64,000 nucleotides of DNA from Archivesica marissinica (GCA_014843695.1 CM026393.1:2636615-2700614); one strand, 5' to 3'. Shown: positions 21,901 to 32,749, counted from the stretch's first letter. Notes: a model not told the origin generated them from the letters alone. Numbers and translations are program-made.

Positions 21901-23092
21901 CGACAGTTTAGGTTTATGTGTGGAATTAATCAGATTAATATTGTCGACAGTTTAGGTTTATGTGTGGAATTAATCAGATTAATATTGTCGACAGTTTAGG
22001 TTTATGTGTGGAATTAATCAGATTAATATTGTCGACAGTTTAGGTTTATGTGTGGAATTAATCAGATTAATATTGTCGACAGTTTAGGTTTATGTGTGGA
22101 ATTAATCAGATTAATATTGTCGACAGTTTAGGTTTATGTGTGGAATTAATCAGATTAATATTGTCGACAGTTTAGGTTTATGTGTGGAATTAATCAGATT
22201 AATATTGTCGACAGTTTAGGTTTATGTGTGGAATTAATCAGATTAATATTGTCGACAGTTTAGGTTTATGTGTGGAATTAATCAGATGAATATTGTCGAC
22301 AGTTTAGGTTTATGTGTGGAATTAATCAGATGAATATTGTCGACAGTTTAGGTTTATGTGTGGAATTAATCAGATGAATATTGTCGACAGTTTAGGTTTA
22401 TGTGTGGAATTAATCAGATTAATATTGTCGACAGTTTAGGTTTATGTGTGGAATTAATCAGATTAATATTGTCGACAGTTTAGGTTTATGTGTGGAATTA
22501 ATCAGATTAATATTGTCGACAGTTTAGGTTTATGTGTGGAATTAATCAGATTAATATTGTCGACAGTTTAGGTTTATGTGTGGAATTAATCAGATTAATA
22601 TTGTCGACAGTTTAGGTTTATGTGTGGAATTAATCAGATTAATATTGTCCACAGTTTAGGTTTATGTGTGGAATTAATCAGATTAATATTGTCGACAGTT
22701 TAGGTTTATGTGTGGAATTAATCAGATTAATATTGTCGACAGTTTAGGTTTATGTGTGGAATTAATCAGATTAATATTGTCGACAGTTTAGGTTTATGTG
22801 TGGAATTAATCAGATTAATATTGTCGACAGTTTAGGTTTATGTGTGGAATTAATCAGATTAATATTGTCGACAGTTTAGGTTTATGTGTGGAATTAATCA
22901 GATTAATATTGTCCACAGATTAGGTTTATGTGTGGAATATTGTCGACAGTTTAGGTTTATGTGTGGAATATTGTCCACAGTTTAGGTTTATGTGTGGAAT
23001 ATTGTCCACAGTTTAGGTTTATGTGTGGAATATTGTCCACAGTTTAGGTTTATGTGTGGAATATTGTCCACAGTTTAGGTTTATGTGTCCAC
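18905..23092 (+). repeat. Array B: 44-bp satellite, roughly 95 units
   Basis: The regular unit (e.g. 19441-19484) starts AGTTTAGGTTTATGTG and ends ATTAATATTGTCGAC. The period is exactly 44 bp over about 3.8 kb. The left edge has an about 54-bp unit, then two 40-bp units lacking the extra ATTA. The right edge has several 31-bp units. Variants (GTCGAC or GTCCAC; GCGG or GTGG; GAATTAATC or GAATCAATC) come in blocks. The unit corresponds to LINE-3 about 15275-15320 (coding FKCGHDQLATVD; here FMCGIRLTLST), and LINE sequence resumes on both sides. Confidence 0.93.
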
Positions 23093-23754
23093 AGGCTTAT
23101 TTACTTTTGGATTATAATATAGTTAAATCTGTCTCTCAGAGTGCCAGTCATGCATTGGACTTGCTTATTGCAAAATGTAAAACAGCTGGCGGTGCGACTT
23201 ATGATGTGTATACAAAGATTCGGTCGTTTGGCCTGTAATCAATTATAGTGCTCCTTTGTGCAGTCAGGAAATCAATCCGTTGTAACATTTTTATTGTACT
23301 TTTATAGTTGAAATGTAAATAATCTAATTTTGACTGGGTTAGTCTTTTACTCAATCGGCTCTCTTCGTAGCTCACTTTCACAAATCACAATATCAATGAT
23401 ATTAATCTGCGTAGATCACTTTAGCAGGTTTCACTAAAATAATGGACATATAAAACTGGACACTCGCATACACTTCACTTTCTTTTTTAATGTAGTTAAC
23501 TGCTGAATTAATGTTTATCCCGATTGTAATATCTCAGCTAATCACGTTCGTTGTGATCTGATCAAAGCAAAGTTAGGTTCTTAATCGGTATGCAATAGTA
23601 CATGTTCGTCCTTCAGTGTTGTATCATTGTTTTAGAGCAGTTTTTAATATCCGATTAGCAGGGATAGTGCAGGTGTATTCCAAATGTATTGTGATAAAAT
23701 AATGATTGTAATACTTTGAGTTTGTTCATCTCATTAGTAATCTCTTAGTACTCA
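23093..23754 (+). pseudogene. LINE-3-family thumb remnant and degenerate 3' part
   Basis: Positions 23093-23250 align to LINE-3 about 15345-15510, ending in the equivalent of VWPVIAYGAS. From 23250 to 23754 I see only weak resemblance to the LINE 3' UTR and no gene. Most of the C-terminal coding region appears deleted or replaced. Confidence 0.65.
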
Positions 23755-24354
23755 ATGTTGGAGTGGCATTGTAGTTTTATATCAATGTTGGAGTGGCATT
23801 GTAGTTTTATATCAATGTTGGAGTGGCATTGTAGTTTTATATCAATGTTGGAGTGGCATTGTAGTTTTATATCAATGTTGGAGTGGCATTGTAGTTTTAT
23901 ATCAATGTTGGAGTGGCATTGTAGTTTTATATCAATGTTGGAGTGGCATTGTAGTTTTATATCAATGTTGGAGTGGCATTGTAGTTTTATATCAATGTTG
24001 GAGTGGCATTGTAGTTTTATATCAATGTTGGAGTGGCATTGTAGTTTTATATCAATGTTGGAGTGGCATTGTAGTTTTATATCAATGTTGGAGTGGCATT
24101 GTAGTTTTATATCAATGTTGGAGTGGCATTGTAGTTTTATATCAATGTTGGAGTGGCATTGTAGTTTTATATCAATGTTGGAGTGGCATTGTAGTTTTAT
24201 ATCAATGTTGGAGTGGCATTGTAGTTTTATATCAATGTTGGAGTGGCATTGTAGTTTTATATCAATGTTGGAGTGGCATTGTAGTTTTATATCAATGTTG
24301 GAGTGGCATTGTAGTTTTATATCAATGTTGGAGTGGCATTGTAGTTTTATACTG
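23755..24354 (+). repeat. Array C: 30-bp minisatellite, 20 identical units
   Basis: The unit starts ATGTTGGAGTGGCATTGTAG and is followed by TTTTATATCA. Twenty copies show no mismatch that I can find. As 30 is a multiple of three, one frame stays open and would give a ten-residue repeat starting MLEWHC. I regard this as accidental. The left flank (TCTCTTAGTACTC) and right flank (TACTGTTGACTATGTG) resemble adjoining parts of the LINE-3 3' UTR (TCTCTTATAATTC; TACTGTTGTTAATGTG), so the array grew inside the UTR. Confidence 0.93.
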
Positions 24355-24455
24355 TTGACTATGTGTAATGTTTTGTATATACTGTATGTACAATGATGAG
24401 ATGTAAATAAAGATTACTTACTTGCTACGACCTGTATCACATGGTTTACAACTTA

Positions 24456-25211
24456 GTATTATTATACAAGATTTGTATAGCACTCTTTCCATACAGAAAA
24501 TATACGTTCAAAAGTGCTTATCATTAGCAAAGTAAGACAATTTTACAATGAAACATACATTACAATAGTCAACATTAAGAACATGATTAATGTGGTGGAA
24601 AAAAATTTAAAAATAAAATCAACAATGTAAAACGTTTATCCAGGCTATTAAGAAAAGTACATAATATAAAAAGGTTAAGAATTAAAATACATAATGCTAT
24701 CACAATCAAGTTGTCTCAAATGTATAGTTTCACATGTTCTAGAATGTTGCTAGAACTTACAGTCTATAATGTTTCTTGAACAAGGGTGTTTTCAACTTGG
24801 TTTTGAATGCGACGAGTGTATCACAGTTTCTTATATCATCGGAGAGTGCATTCCACAATGATGACACACCATGTTGGAAACTTCTGCCACAATATCTTAC
24901 AAAACGTGATTTTGACACAACAAGTTTTTTTGTGAGTTTTCCGATCTCAGTTTTCGCCCAGGTCTGTATATTTCAATCATGACTTTGATGTATTTCGGGG
25001 CTTGATCATGTAGAGCTTTATATGTGTGGGTGAGAATCTTAAACTCCAGTCTATACAGTACAGCAATCCAGTAAAGTTCCTTGAGCACAGGGTGTGATGC
25101 GATTGTAACGGCGAATTTTGTGATGAATCGTTTTGCACTGTTTTGGACATTTTGAAGTTTGCTTAAACTATACTTTGGAACAGTATACAGAAGAGCATTA
25201 CAATAGTTCAA
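24456..25211 (-). pseudogene. CR1/L2-type LINE, 3' terminal fragment
   Basis: The minus strand encodes the C-terminal end of a CR1/L2/Rex-type ORF2: LNYCNALLYTVPKYSLSKLQ, NSAKRFITK, PVLKELYWIAVLYRLEFKIL and YKALHDQAPKYI. After a frameshift near 24910-24930 it continues SSLWNALSDDIRNCDTL and FKTKLKTPLFKKHY up to a stop near 24765. The 3' UTR ends with the family-typical hairpin sequence, seen on plus as TTTGTATAGCACTCTTTCCA, and a TATTA-type tail at 24456-24465. The fragment is 5'-truncated exactly where array D begins. It is unrelated to LINE-1, -2 and -3. Confidence 0.82.
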
Positions 25212-25869
25212 GCGCGAAGAGCATTACAATAGTTCAAGCGCGAAGAGCATTACAATAGTTCAAGCGCGAAGAGCATTACAATAGTTCAAGGGCGAAGAGC
25301 ATTACAATAGTTCAAGGGCGAAGAGCATTACAATAGTTCAAGGGCGAAGAGCATTACAATAGTTCAAGGGCGAAGAGCATTACAATAGTTCAAGGGCGAA
25401 GAGCATTACAATAGTTCAAGCGCGAAGAGCATTACAATAGTTCAAGTGCGAAGAGCATTACAATAGTTCAAGCGCGAAGAGCATTACAATAGTTCAAGCG
25501 CGACGAGCATTACAATAGTTCAAGCGCGAAGAGCATTACAATAGTTCAAGCGCGAAGAGCATTACAATAGTTCAAGCGCGAAGAGCATTACAATAGTTCA
25601 AGCGCGAAGAGCATTACAATAGTTCAAGCGCGAAGAGCATTACAATAGTTCAAGCGCGAAGAGCATTACAATAGTTCAAGCGCAAAGAGCATTACAATAG
25701 TTCAAGCGCGAAGAGCATTACAATAGTTCAAGCGCGAAGAGCATTACAATAGTTCAAGGGCGAAGAGCATTACAATAGTTCAAGCGCGAAGAGCATTACA
25801 ATAGTTCAAGCGCGAAGAGCATTACAATAGTTCAAGCGCGAAGAGCATTACAATAGTTCAAGCGCGAAG
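25190..25869 (+). repeat. Array D: 26-bp minisatellite, about 26 units
   Basis: The unit (e.g. 25190-25215) starts GAAGAGCATTACAATAGTTC. Copies differ mainly in AAGCGC, AAGGGC or AAGTGC at the end. Read on the minus strand the unit encodes RLNYCNALL, the conserved LINE motif with which the neighbouring CR1/L2 fragment begins, so the array is an amplification of the last 26 bp of that fragment. Confidence 0.93.
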
Positions 25870-26890
25870 TAACTAGCGAGTTATTATGGAGTAAATATTA
25901 GGTAGTGTACATCCTATGCGCTCAATACAGCATGCCGTCCTCACCGCGCGAAAGCCAATACAACGAGACACGCAATCCAACAGAGACAACTTGCCCACGG
26001 TTGTTTCAATCGAGTTTCGTATTCCGTTGTACCCCCCCCCTCCCACAAGGAGCACCAACATGTAAGCCGCATGGAGTGTTTTTAGAATAGTTTGAGACTG
26101 TATTTGAGATCGGAAAATCGTTTTATAACCTCCTAGTCAGTTGATTGGATCAATGTTTGAGGTTTTGAGATTTAGTACTCGTGGAATTTCCATATTCGAG
26201 AAATATTTAATTTTGGCATCAATGTGCGTATTATATTGATTGTAACAAACTATACATACATACATACATACAAGACATGCTTAAAACGGATGTAATATGC
26301 TAACAATTAATTTCATCCTAGTTAAACATGTTCAAATTCTATAGATTTACATCGGAAACGAAAATAATCTTGTAGATTTCTACATTAAAATATGAATGAA
26401 TGAACACCGGGAACCGCCGTTGTCAAAATACCCGTGTGAACACTCATTTTCAATTTTGATCACCAGGACCGGGAGTTCATTGACAGTATCCTGGTTCGTG
26501 TACTGTAAGACCTTCCTTAAAATTGAAATAATATTTATACTGCAGCAACATCTTATAACTAAAAGTACATCTGTATTATTAGATTAAGACAATTAGGTAA
26601 CTACTATCCGTCAAACCTAAATCTATGCATACAAGCTCTCTCTACTTCCGGAAGTATAAACATGTTTTACTAGAATAACTAGAATTACTAGAGTTCTTAT
26701 ATACACTGCTGTCAAATGAAGATACATTCTGTTCTGTTCAAATCTGATCAAAGAAAATTGGAACAAAGCTGAACTCTTCAATGACATATTTAAAATTGTA
26801 ATTTAAGAAAGTCATACTATTATGTACAATCGGAAAATCTAAATGAAACTTTATAATTATAAAGAGTTTATATGTATTGATTGATAGATT
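25870..26890. other. Intergenic, no gene seen
   Basis: Mixed sequence with a C run at 26032-26040, a (CATA)n microsatellite at 26257-26271 and a short perfect palindrome TACTTCCGGAAGTA near 26641. No recognisable coding or RNA gene. Confidence 0.6.
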
Positions 26891-27834
26891 GATTTAGGGT
26901 TTACGACACAGCGACACCTAGTGGTTATATAGCGCCGAATAGGAAGAATGATTTAGGGTTTACGACACAGCGACACCTAGTGGTTATATAGCGCCGAATA
27001 GGAAGAATGATTTAGGGTTTACGACACAGCGACACCTAGTGGTTATATAGCGCCGAATAGGAAGAATGATTTAGGGTTTACGACACAGCGACACCTAGTG
27101 GTTATATAGCGCCGAATAGGAAGAATGATTTAGGGTTTACGACACAGCGACACCTAGTGGTTATATAGCGCCGAATAGGAAGAATGATTTAGGGTTTACG
27201 ACACAGCGACACCTAGTGGTTATATAGCGCCGAATAGGAAGAATGATTTAGGGTTTACGACACAGCGACACCTAGTGGTTATATAGCGCCGAATAGGAAG
27301 AATGATTTAGGGTTTACGACACAGCGACACCTAGTGGTTATATAGCGCCGAATAGGAAGAATGATTTAGGGTTTACGACACAGCGACACCTAGCGGTTAT
27401 ATAGCGCCGAATAGGAAGAATGATTTAGGGTTTACGACACAGCGACACCTAGCGGTTATATAGCGCCGAATAGGAAGAATGATTTAGGGTTTACGACACA
27501 GCGACACCTAGCGGTTATATAGCGCCGAATAGGAAGAATGATTTAGGGTTTACGACACAGCGACACCTAGCGGTTATATAGCGCCGAATAGGAAGAATGA
27601 TTTAGGGTTTACGACACAGCGACACCTAGCGGTTATATAGCGCCGAATAGGAAGAATGATTTAGGGTTTACGACACAGCGACACCTAGCGGTTATATAGC
27701 GCCGAATAGGAAGAATGATTTAGGGTTTACGACACAGCGACACCTAGCGGTTATATAGCGCCGAATAGGAAGAATGATTTAGGGTTTACGACACAGCGAC
27801 ACCTAGCGGTTATATAGCGCCGAATAGGAACAAC
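26891..27834 (+). repeat. Array E: 59-bp minisatellite, 16 units
   Basis: The unit (e.g. 26891-26949) starts GATTTAGGGTTTACGACACA and includes GGTTATATAGCGCCGAATAG. Sixteen copies are nearly perfect. The first eight have CCTAGTGG and the last eight CCTAGCGG. On the minus strand the unit contains GGCGCTATATAA and ends in a TAAACCCTAAATC context followed by an (ATCA)-like run at 26875-26893, the look of a retroelement 3' terminus. Confidence 0.92.
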
Positions 27835-28760
27835 GATTATTCAAGGTATTATTAGTATTATGGATGGCGACACATTTTGGATTCGAACTTGTCACTGTAG
27901 GTTCCTGTTGTCTGTCGAATGCGTTAACGAGAATGAGCATAGTTCTGATAAACATACGCGTAGTTATTAGAAAATATAAACTATAGTTAGCAAAGTTTTG
28001 TATGAAACATGCTGTGTTTCGGGTCTATCTAAACTATAAAATGGTTACAAAAATAGTTCCAGTACTAAAGAAGACAGCCCAAGTTTTCCATGTTAGCGCG
28101 AATACAGTTTAGAAACAATGTTTACATTATCGCTATCTAGTATATATTCTACCTGGATAAAATCAAGTTATGATCTGTTATTAGAGTTTAGGTATTTAAC
28201 AATCTAAAGGTCACCTAAATCGATCATTAACTTAATAGAGGGTATTTTTATTCTTAATTCAGCCGTCTCATCCACGGATAAGTAGTATTTAAAATATAGT
28301 TCACATACAATAACAGAGTTATGACAGTTAATGAGATATAACAAACCTCTGACATTATTTAAAGTATAAATTGACCTTTTAAACGTCTCGAGGAAGGAAA
28401 AATATTAAAATACCTTAGATTTAAGATGTATTGATAACTGCATAGTATTTTGTGTAACATTTACCTTAGACCCAGTCCGTAACACCTATCTTTGGGTTTA
28501 ATATTAGAAATGACTACAAACAAATAAAATACAAAATAAATTTCACAAATATGACATGTATGCAAAAGGAAATAGGTGTATCACGTGTTGGTCACGTGGT
28601 ATACAATGGAGGTGTATCAGAGCTTGTTTAAACCGGATGTCGTCTACAACTTAAACCACGTTGGAAGTGATATTGAGAGTTTAATACGTTATCGTCGTCT
28701 GCTATTTAAACTTTAATGAGATAAAGAAGGTGCGAGCAAGCGTAACGTAATAAAGAGGTA
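27835..28760. other. Intergenic, no gene seen
   Basis: AT-rich, with no coding sequence recognised. It contains two CACGTG E-box words 11 bp apart (28582-28587 and 28593-28598). The function is unknown and they may be chance. Confidence 0.6.
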
Positions 28761-28765
28761 AGAAG

Positions 28766-28810
28766 GGGCAGTCGGGCGTGACGTAGTATCATTTAGCTGC
28801 CCGGCTGCCC
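28766..28810. other. GC-rich hairpin near the end of the Tc1 relic
   Basis: GGGCAGTCGGGC (28766-28777) and GCCCGGCTGCCC (28799-28810) form a 12-bp stem with one G-T type mismatch around a 21-base loop. It could be a remnant of a transposon end or unrelated. Confidence 0.6.
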
Positions 28811-28853
28811 TACCACATTTGTTTCGTACTGTCGTGAGTATACTACTAATGCA

Positions 28854-29340
28854 TTACCGTCGCATGGAACGAATAAGTGTCAGAATCTCATATTGGTCAA
28901 TGTTGTTCCACTCCTGACGCAGAATATCCCTCAGTTGGTGTAACGTCGCCGGCTGACGGAGTCTTACACGACGGTCTAAGGTATCCCATAAATGTTCTAT
29001 CGGAGACAAGTCTGGTGACAATGCTGGCCACGGTATACGTTCAATGTTCCCCTGCTCCAATAATTGAGTGGTAATGAGTGCAGTATGGCATCTGGCGTTG
29101 TCCTGTTGGAACAGTGTGACGCGTCGATTGACGTTAAAGAATGGGCGTAATAATTTCGTCACAGTACCGCCGTGCGGTTAAGTTTCCGTCAACAATACTC
29201 AGTTGTGTGCGGCCGTCGAATGTGATGCCGCACCATATCATAACGCTACCGCCTCCAAACCGACCCACCTCACGTACACACGCATCGGCGTAACGTTCTC
29301 CCTATCGACGGTAAACTCAAGTCCTGCCATCCGCACGCCA
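28854..29340 (-). pseudogene. Tc1/mariner-type transposase, C-terminal half, broken
   Basis: The minus strand shows the catalytic core of a Tc1-like DDE transposase. RADGR and GERYADACVREVGRFGGG (29250-29340) come first, then SVMIWCGITFDGRTQLSI, then FQQDNARCHTA (second catalytic Asp) and WPALSPDLSPIEHLWDTLDR, which holds the final Glu of the DD34E triad. The C-terminal end is IRSMRR near 28854. Breaks are two in-frame stops near 29310-29325 and a frameshift near 29125-29140. The N-terminal DNA-binding half and the first catalytic Asp are missing: similarity ends where array F begins. A complete enzyme would cut and paste its element by binding terminal inverted repeats. None could be identified here. 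Confidence 0.85.
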
Positions 29341-29350
29341 GCAATGCATC

Positions 29351-29677
29351 AGGTAGGAGGGTAGGAGAGATCTGGTGGGTGTCCATAGCCACGGGTAGGA
29401 GAGATCTGGTGGGTGTCCAGAGCCACGGGTAGGAGAGATTCTGGTGGGTGTCCAGAACCACGAATAGGAGAGATCTGGTGGGTGTCCAGAGCCACGAGTA
29501 GGAGAGATCTGGTGGGTGTTCAGAGCCACAGTAGGAGAGATTCTGGTGGGTGTTCAGAGCCACAGGTAGGAGGGTAGGAGAGATATGGTGGGTGTTCAGA
29601 GCCACAGGTAGGAGGGTAGGAGAGATCTGGTGAGTTCAGAGCCACAGGTAGGAGATATCTGGTGTGTGTTCAGAGCC
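29351..29677 (+). repeat. Array F: irregular 33-42 bp minisatellite, about 9 units
   Basis: Units contain GTAGGAGAGATCTGGTGGGT followed by a CCAGAGCCAC-type end. Length varies by extra GTAGGAGG pieces. The word GCCAGCAATGCAT occurs on both sides (29338-29350 and 29675-29687), so the array is bracketed by a direct repeat. It abuts the broken end of the Tc1 transposase. Confidence 0.85.
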
Positions 29678-29689
29678 AGCAATGCATGT

Positions 29690-30829
29690 AGAAATCTAGT
29701 TTGTAGGACGGTGTGCAATTGGACAGACTGCTTAATGACTTATCGGGATTCTACCACCTGATTACTGAGTATACCAATTATACCCAGGTACACAGAAATT
29801 TATAGTTTACAAAATTGAATTGTCGAATAAAACACATTCAATACATGCTAACTTGATGAGTGCTTAACTGGTGGCGGAACCAGGTGAAATATGTTAAATA
29901 CCCATAGGAACGAAACACTTTAGTGTTTATCAATATGTCCATTATTGAACATTGGCATGAGGGTTTTACACGAATCGTGCACTTACTGGTACCAAAATGC
30001 TTATAGTTTACTAAGCTGAACATGTGCATGGGTTTAGGCCACATTCATTGTAAAAGATAAGAATTGATATTTTACTGTCCACTACTAAATGTGTAGACAT
30101 GTTACCGGTTTTGGATCAGAATATTAAGAATGTTTGGTGAGGATCTTGAGTCATATATATATATATATCAGCTATGACCGTCACTAATTTATTTGTCACT
30201 ATTTATTGTGCTATAGTGGGATAGCATAAGTTGGAAAGACGGATTGAAATACACAGGTAGAAGGAAAAAATAATTCCATGGGCACGTGTCCATCGGAGAG
30301 GAATTGGCGGCTTATAGTGTGCCCTGTATATTTCACAAGATCCTCCTTATACAATAGTTAATTCCAAAGTTAAATTGCCATTTCGAACATGACTTTGGGA
30401 TGGTTTTATTTTTTAAAATCAAAATGTCATAAATGTGTCTACATGTACATCATTTATTATCCGATATTACTCTTAAATGTAGTGGTTTGACTGGATTCAT
30501 CATTCTACAATCCCTGCGTCCTCTACCGTCCAACAACACAGGGTAATTACGCTAAATAATTTCCTCTGCCGTCCAACAACACAGGGTAGTCACGCTAAAA
30601 CATTTCCGATAACTGGTCCAAATTGAAGAAAGTGAGTGTTTATTTCAAATTTCTGTTGAAATTCTTGATAGGTAAGCAAACTACCAGTATGCTTAAGTAA
30701 GTCATTAACAAAGCACACTCCTTTGTTTAAGTAATTATTGAAACAAAATGACTCCTCCAATTTTAAAATTATGATTTAGTCATACAGACAGATAAACTCC
30801 TACCAACTTTTTGTATGGATAAGAGAGAT
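29690..30829. other. Intergenic with an (AT)n tract and a 43-bp duplication
   Basis: No gene. It holds an (AT)n microsatellite near 30154-30169 and a two-copy 43-bp direct repeat (30520-30605). Confidence 0.6.
30520..30605 (+). repeat. Two-copy 43-bp direct repeat
   Basis: 30520-30562 and 30563-30605 share CCGTCCAACAACACAGGGTA and their length, with only a few substitutions. Another small tandem duplication in this locus. Confidence 0.85.
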
Positions 30830-32640
30830 GTAACCATTCAATACCTCGTTCCAGAATATGTTTGTGGTACATTTTGTTTCTTTTATGATATGATCTACCC
30901 CAACTTTACCAAATCCGTTAATGAAAGGGCACAGTGTGTTTACAAGAACGAACTATTTTGAACTTTAGTTTTCTAAACGCCTTAACCATGCAATTTCCAC
31001 AATTCTCAAACCTCCGTATTTTAAATATTGCGTTACAATTGTCCTTTTTAGTTTATCTTGTCCTCCATTCCAGATGCATTTAAAGAACGTACTTTGTAGG
31101 TATATTTGGTGTAGGGTTTGGGATGGTTAAAAACAAGTTATTTAATTTGGAAAGGGCTAACGACTTTATTACAGTATTTTACCAATAGGTGTTAATATCC
31201 TTTTAGACTATGAGGCTAAAATATGTTTTACTTCATTTGTTTAGGCTGCATAGTTCAAGGTTCCGATAGTTTCGAAGCCTACTGAAAGATTTACCCCTAA
31301 GAGTTTAAAATGGCCCTTTTCCCAGTTAAGATTTAACTCGGGGCATAATGATAAACTGCTATTTTTCATAGAACCAATCCATAATGCTCTTGTCTTATCA
31401 ACATTTACATGAAGACCGGAGATTTCGGTATACAATTTTAATACATTTATAACATTTCTAAGGGAGGTTTCAGTACCGTCTAAAATCAAAGATGTGTCAT
31501 CGGCATACTGGGATATATTCAACATTATTAACTTCAATGCCTTTTATGTCTTTAGTTTTCTTAATATGTAGAGTTAAGATTTCAGCGCATAAGATAAACA
31601 GATAAGGAGAGAGGGCATCCCCTTGACGACTGCCCCTGTACAGTGTGAACCAGTCAGAGATAGGTGGCCATTTACAATAACACAATATTGAATATTTGTA
31701 TAAAAAAAACTTGATCCAAGAGATAAACGAATTAGCAAATTAAAAAAGGTTCAACACTTTAAACATAAAATCTCAAAATACGGAGTTAAATGCTGCTGCA
31801 AAACCAACCAGCAGCAATATGGCTGGAATATTACATTAAATTATATATTAAACGAATATTGTCACCTATGAAACGACCGACAAGAACACCGTTTTGATCC
31901 TCAACAATCAAACATGGAGGACATATTTTAATATATTAGCAATGCATGTTGAAGCTATTTTATAAGATATGTTTAATAAGGATATTGACCTCCAGGTTTT
32001 TTAAGTAGAGACTTGAAAGAGTTTCGTGGATTGTCAATTTTTTTACTCCAACATCTTTAAATAAGTCATTCAAATCACTATCTACTAATAGTCACTATCT
32101 GATCAGTTAAAAGTTCGCCGGATTATGCATACATATTTGCCATATGCTTAGAAACAAACTATCTATTTTCCAAATTACAAAAGTATATTGACTGTTAAAA
32201 CCCATTTAGCCCTTGACCTAATTAAAGAACCCCCCAACAAACATTTTCTTACGAATATCCAACAATTTCTTTCGTTTATTTTCCATTAAATTGGAATTAG
32301 AATGAGTATCATTGAGTTGCAATGATTCTATATCATTAATTAATAATTTCTCCTTTTCACTTTCTTGCCTTTTTTAAAAAGATGAATATGAAATGGTTGT
32401 ACCGCGTATCTCCATTAACAATGTTTCAAAAAACAATTTGTCTTCAGTAGAGAACTTTAAATCTATATCATGTACATTTTCTAATGGGATGTCCTGATTC
32501 TGAATTTCAGATGCATATTGTATTTTAATATTTTCTAGCAGCTGTTTTATTTGTAGAACATATTCATTGTCTTTAAGTAGAGAATTATTAAATTTCCAGT
32601 ATGAACGTCCTTTCTTAAATGTTCCCAGTTGCAAGGTAAT
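30830..32640 (-). pseudogene. L1/Tx1-type LINE ORF2 remnant
   Basis: Minus-strand pieces of an L1/Tx1-clade ORF2 appear in order. At 32374-32634 is the pre-RT linker (GRSYWKFNNSLLKDNEYVLQ). At 31497-31685 is YRGSRQGDALSPYLFILCAE. At 31241-31537 are the catalytic QYADDTSLILDG and ISGLHVNVDKTRALWIGS. At about 31000-31080 is the C-terminal WNGGQDKLKR...GGLR motif. Frame changes (for example near 31500-31537) and gaps (31700-32370 only weakly similar) show it is long dead. It is a different clade from LINE-1, -2 and -3, whose RTs have the YGELGR and CxxC...H...C features. Confidence 0.8.
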
Positions 32641-32749
32641 GACTACTATAGAATGATCTGTTCAGTACCCTGGCACACTATTTTCCTCATCTGTAAATAG
32701 AGTACTTGATAAAAGAACATACTTGTCAGGTGAGCGATACATCATGGCT

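Larger units (their letters stand above)
16745..24418 (+). mobile_element. Decayed LINE-3-family copy, swollen by three satellite arrays
   Basis: Pieces collinear with LINE-3 appear in order. 16745-16941 matches the end of the endonuclease (about 13690-13856; CGTACTCAATCTGATATTGA against CGTACTCAGAATGATATTAA). 17666-18904 matches the linker and RT up to the palm. 23093-23250 matches the RT thumb segment (SQSASHALDLLIAKCK against AQSASRALGLLIAKCK). 24351-24418 matches the 3' terminus with AAATAAAGATTA. Between these sit arrays A (37 bp), B (44 bp) and C (30 bp). The remnant is full of stops and frameshifts and is 5'-truncated near 16745. Without the arrays about 2.2 kb remain, so tandem growth more than tripled the length of this insertion. 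Confidence 0.85.

Noticed and set aside
23755..24396. 213-codon frame of twenty MLEWHC-type decapeptides as a repeat protein
   Set aside because: The 30-bp unit lies in a LINE 3' UTR remnant and keeps a frame open by its length alone.
26891..27834. TTTAGGG in each array E unit as telomeric repeat
   Set aside because: It occurs once per 59-bp unit and not in tandem, so it is coincidental.
28582..28598. Two CACGTG E-boxes as a promoter
   Set aside because: No gene follows within reach and the motif is short. Noted only in the intergenic entry.
29270..29605. Minus-strand frames with SPT/HPPDLSY repeats
   Set aside because: They are translation of array F.
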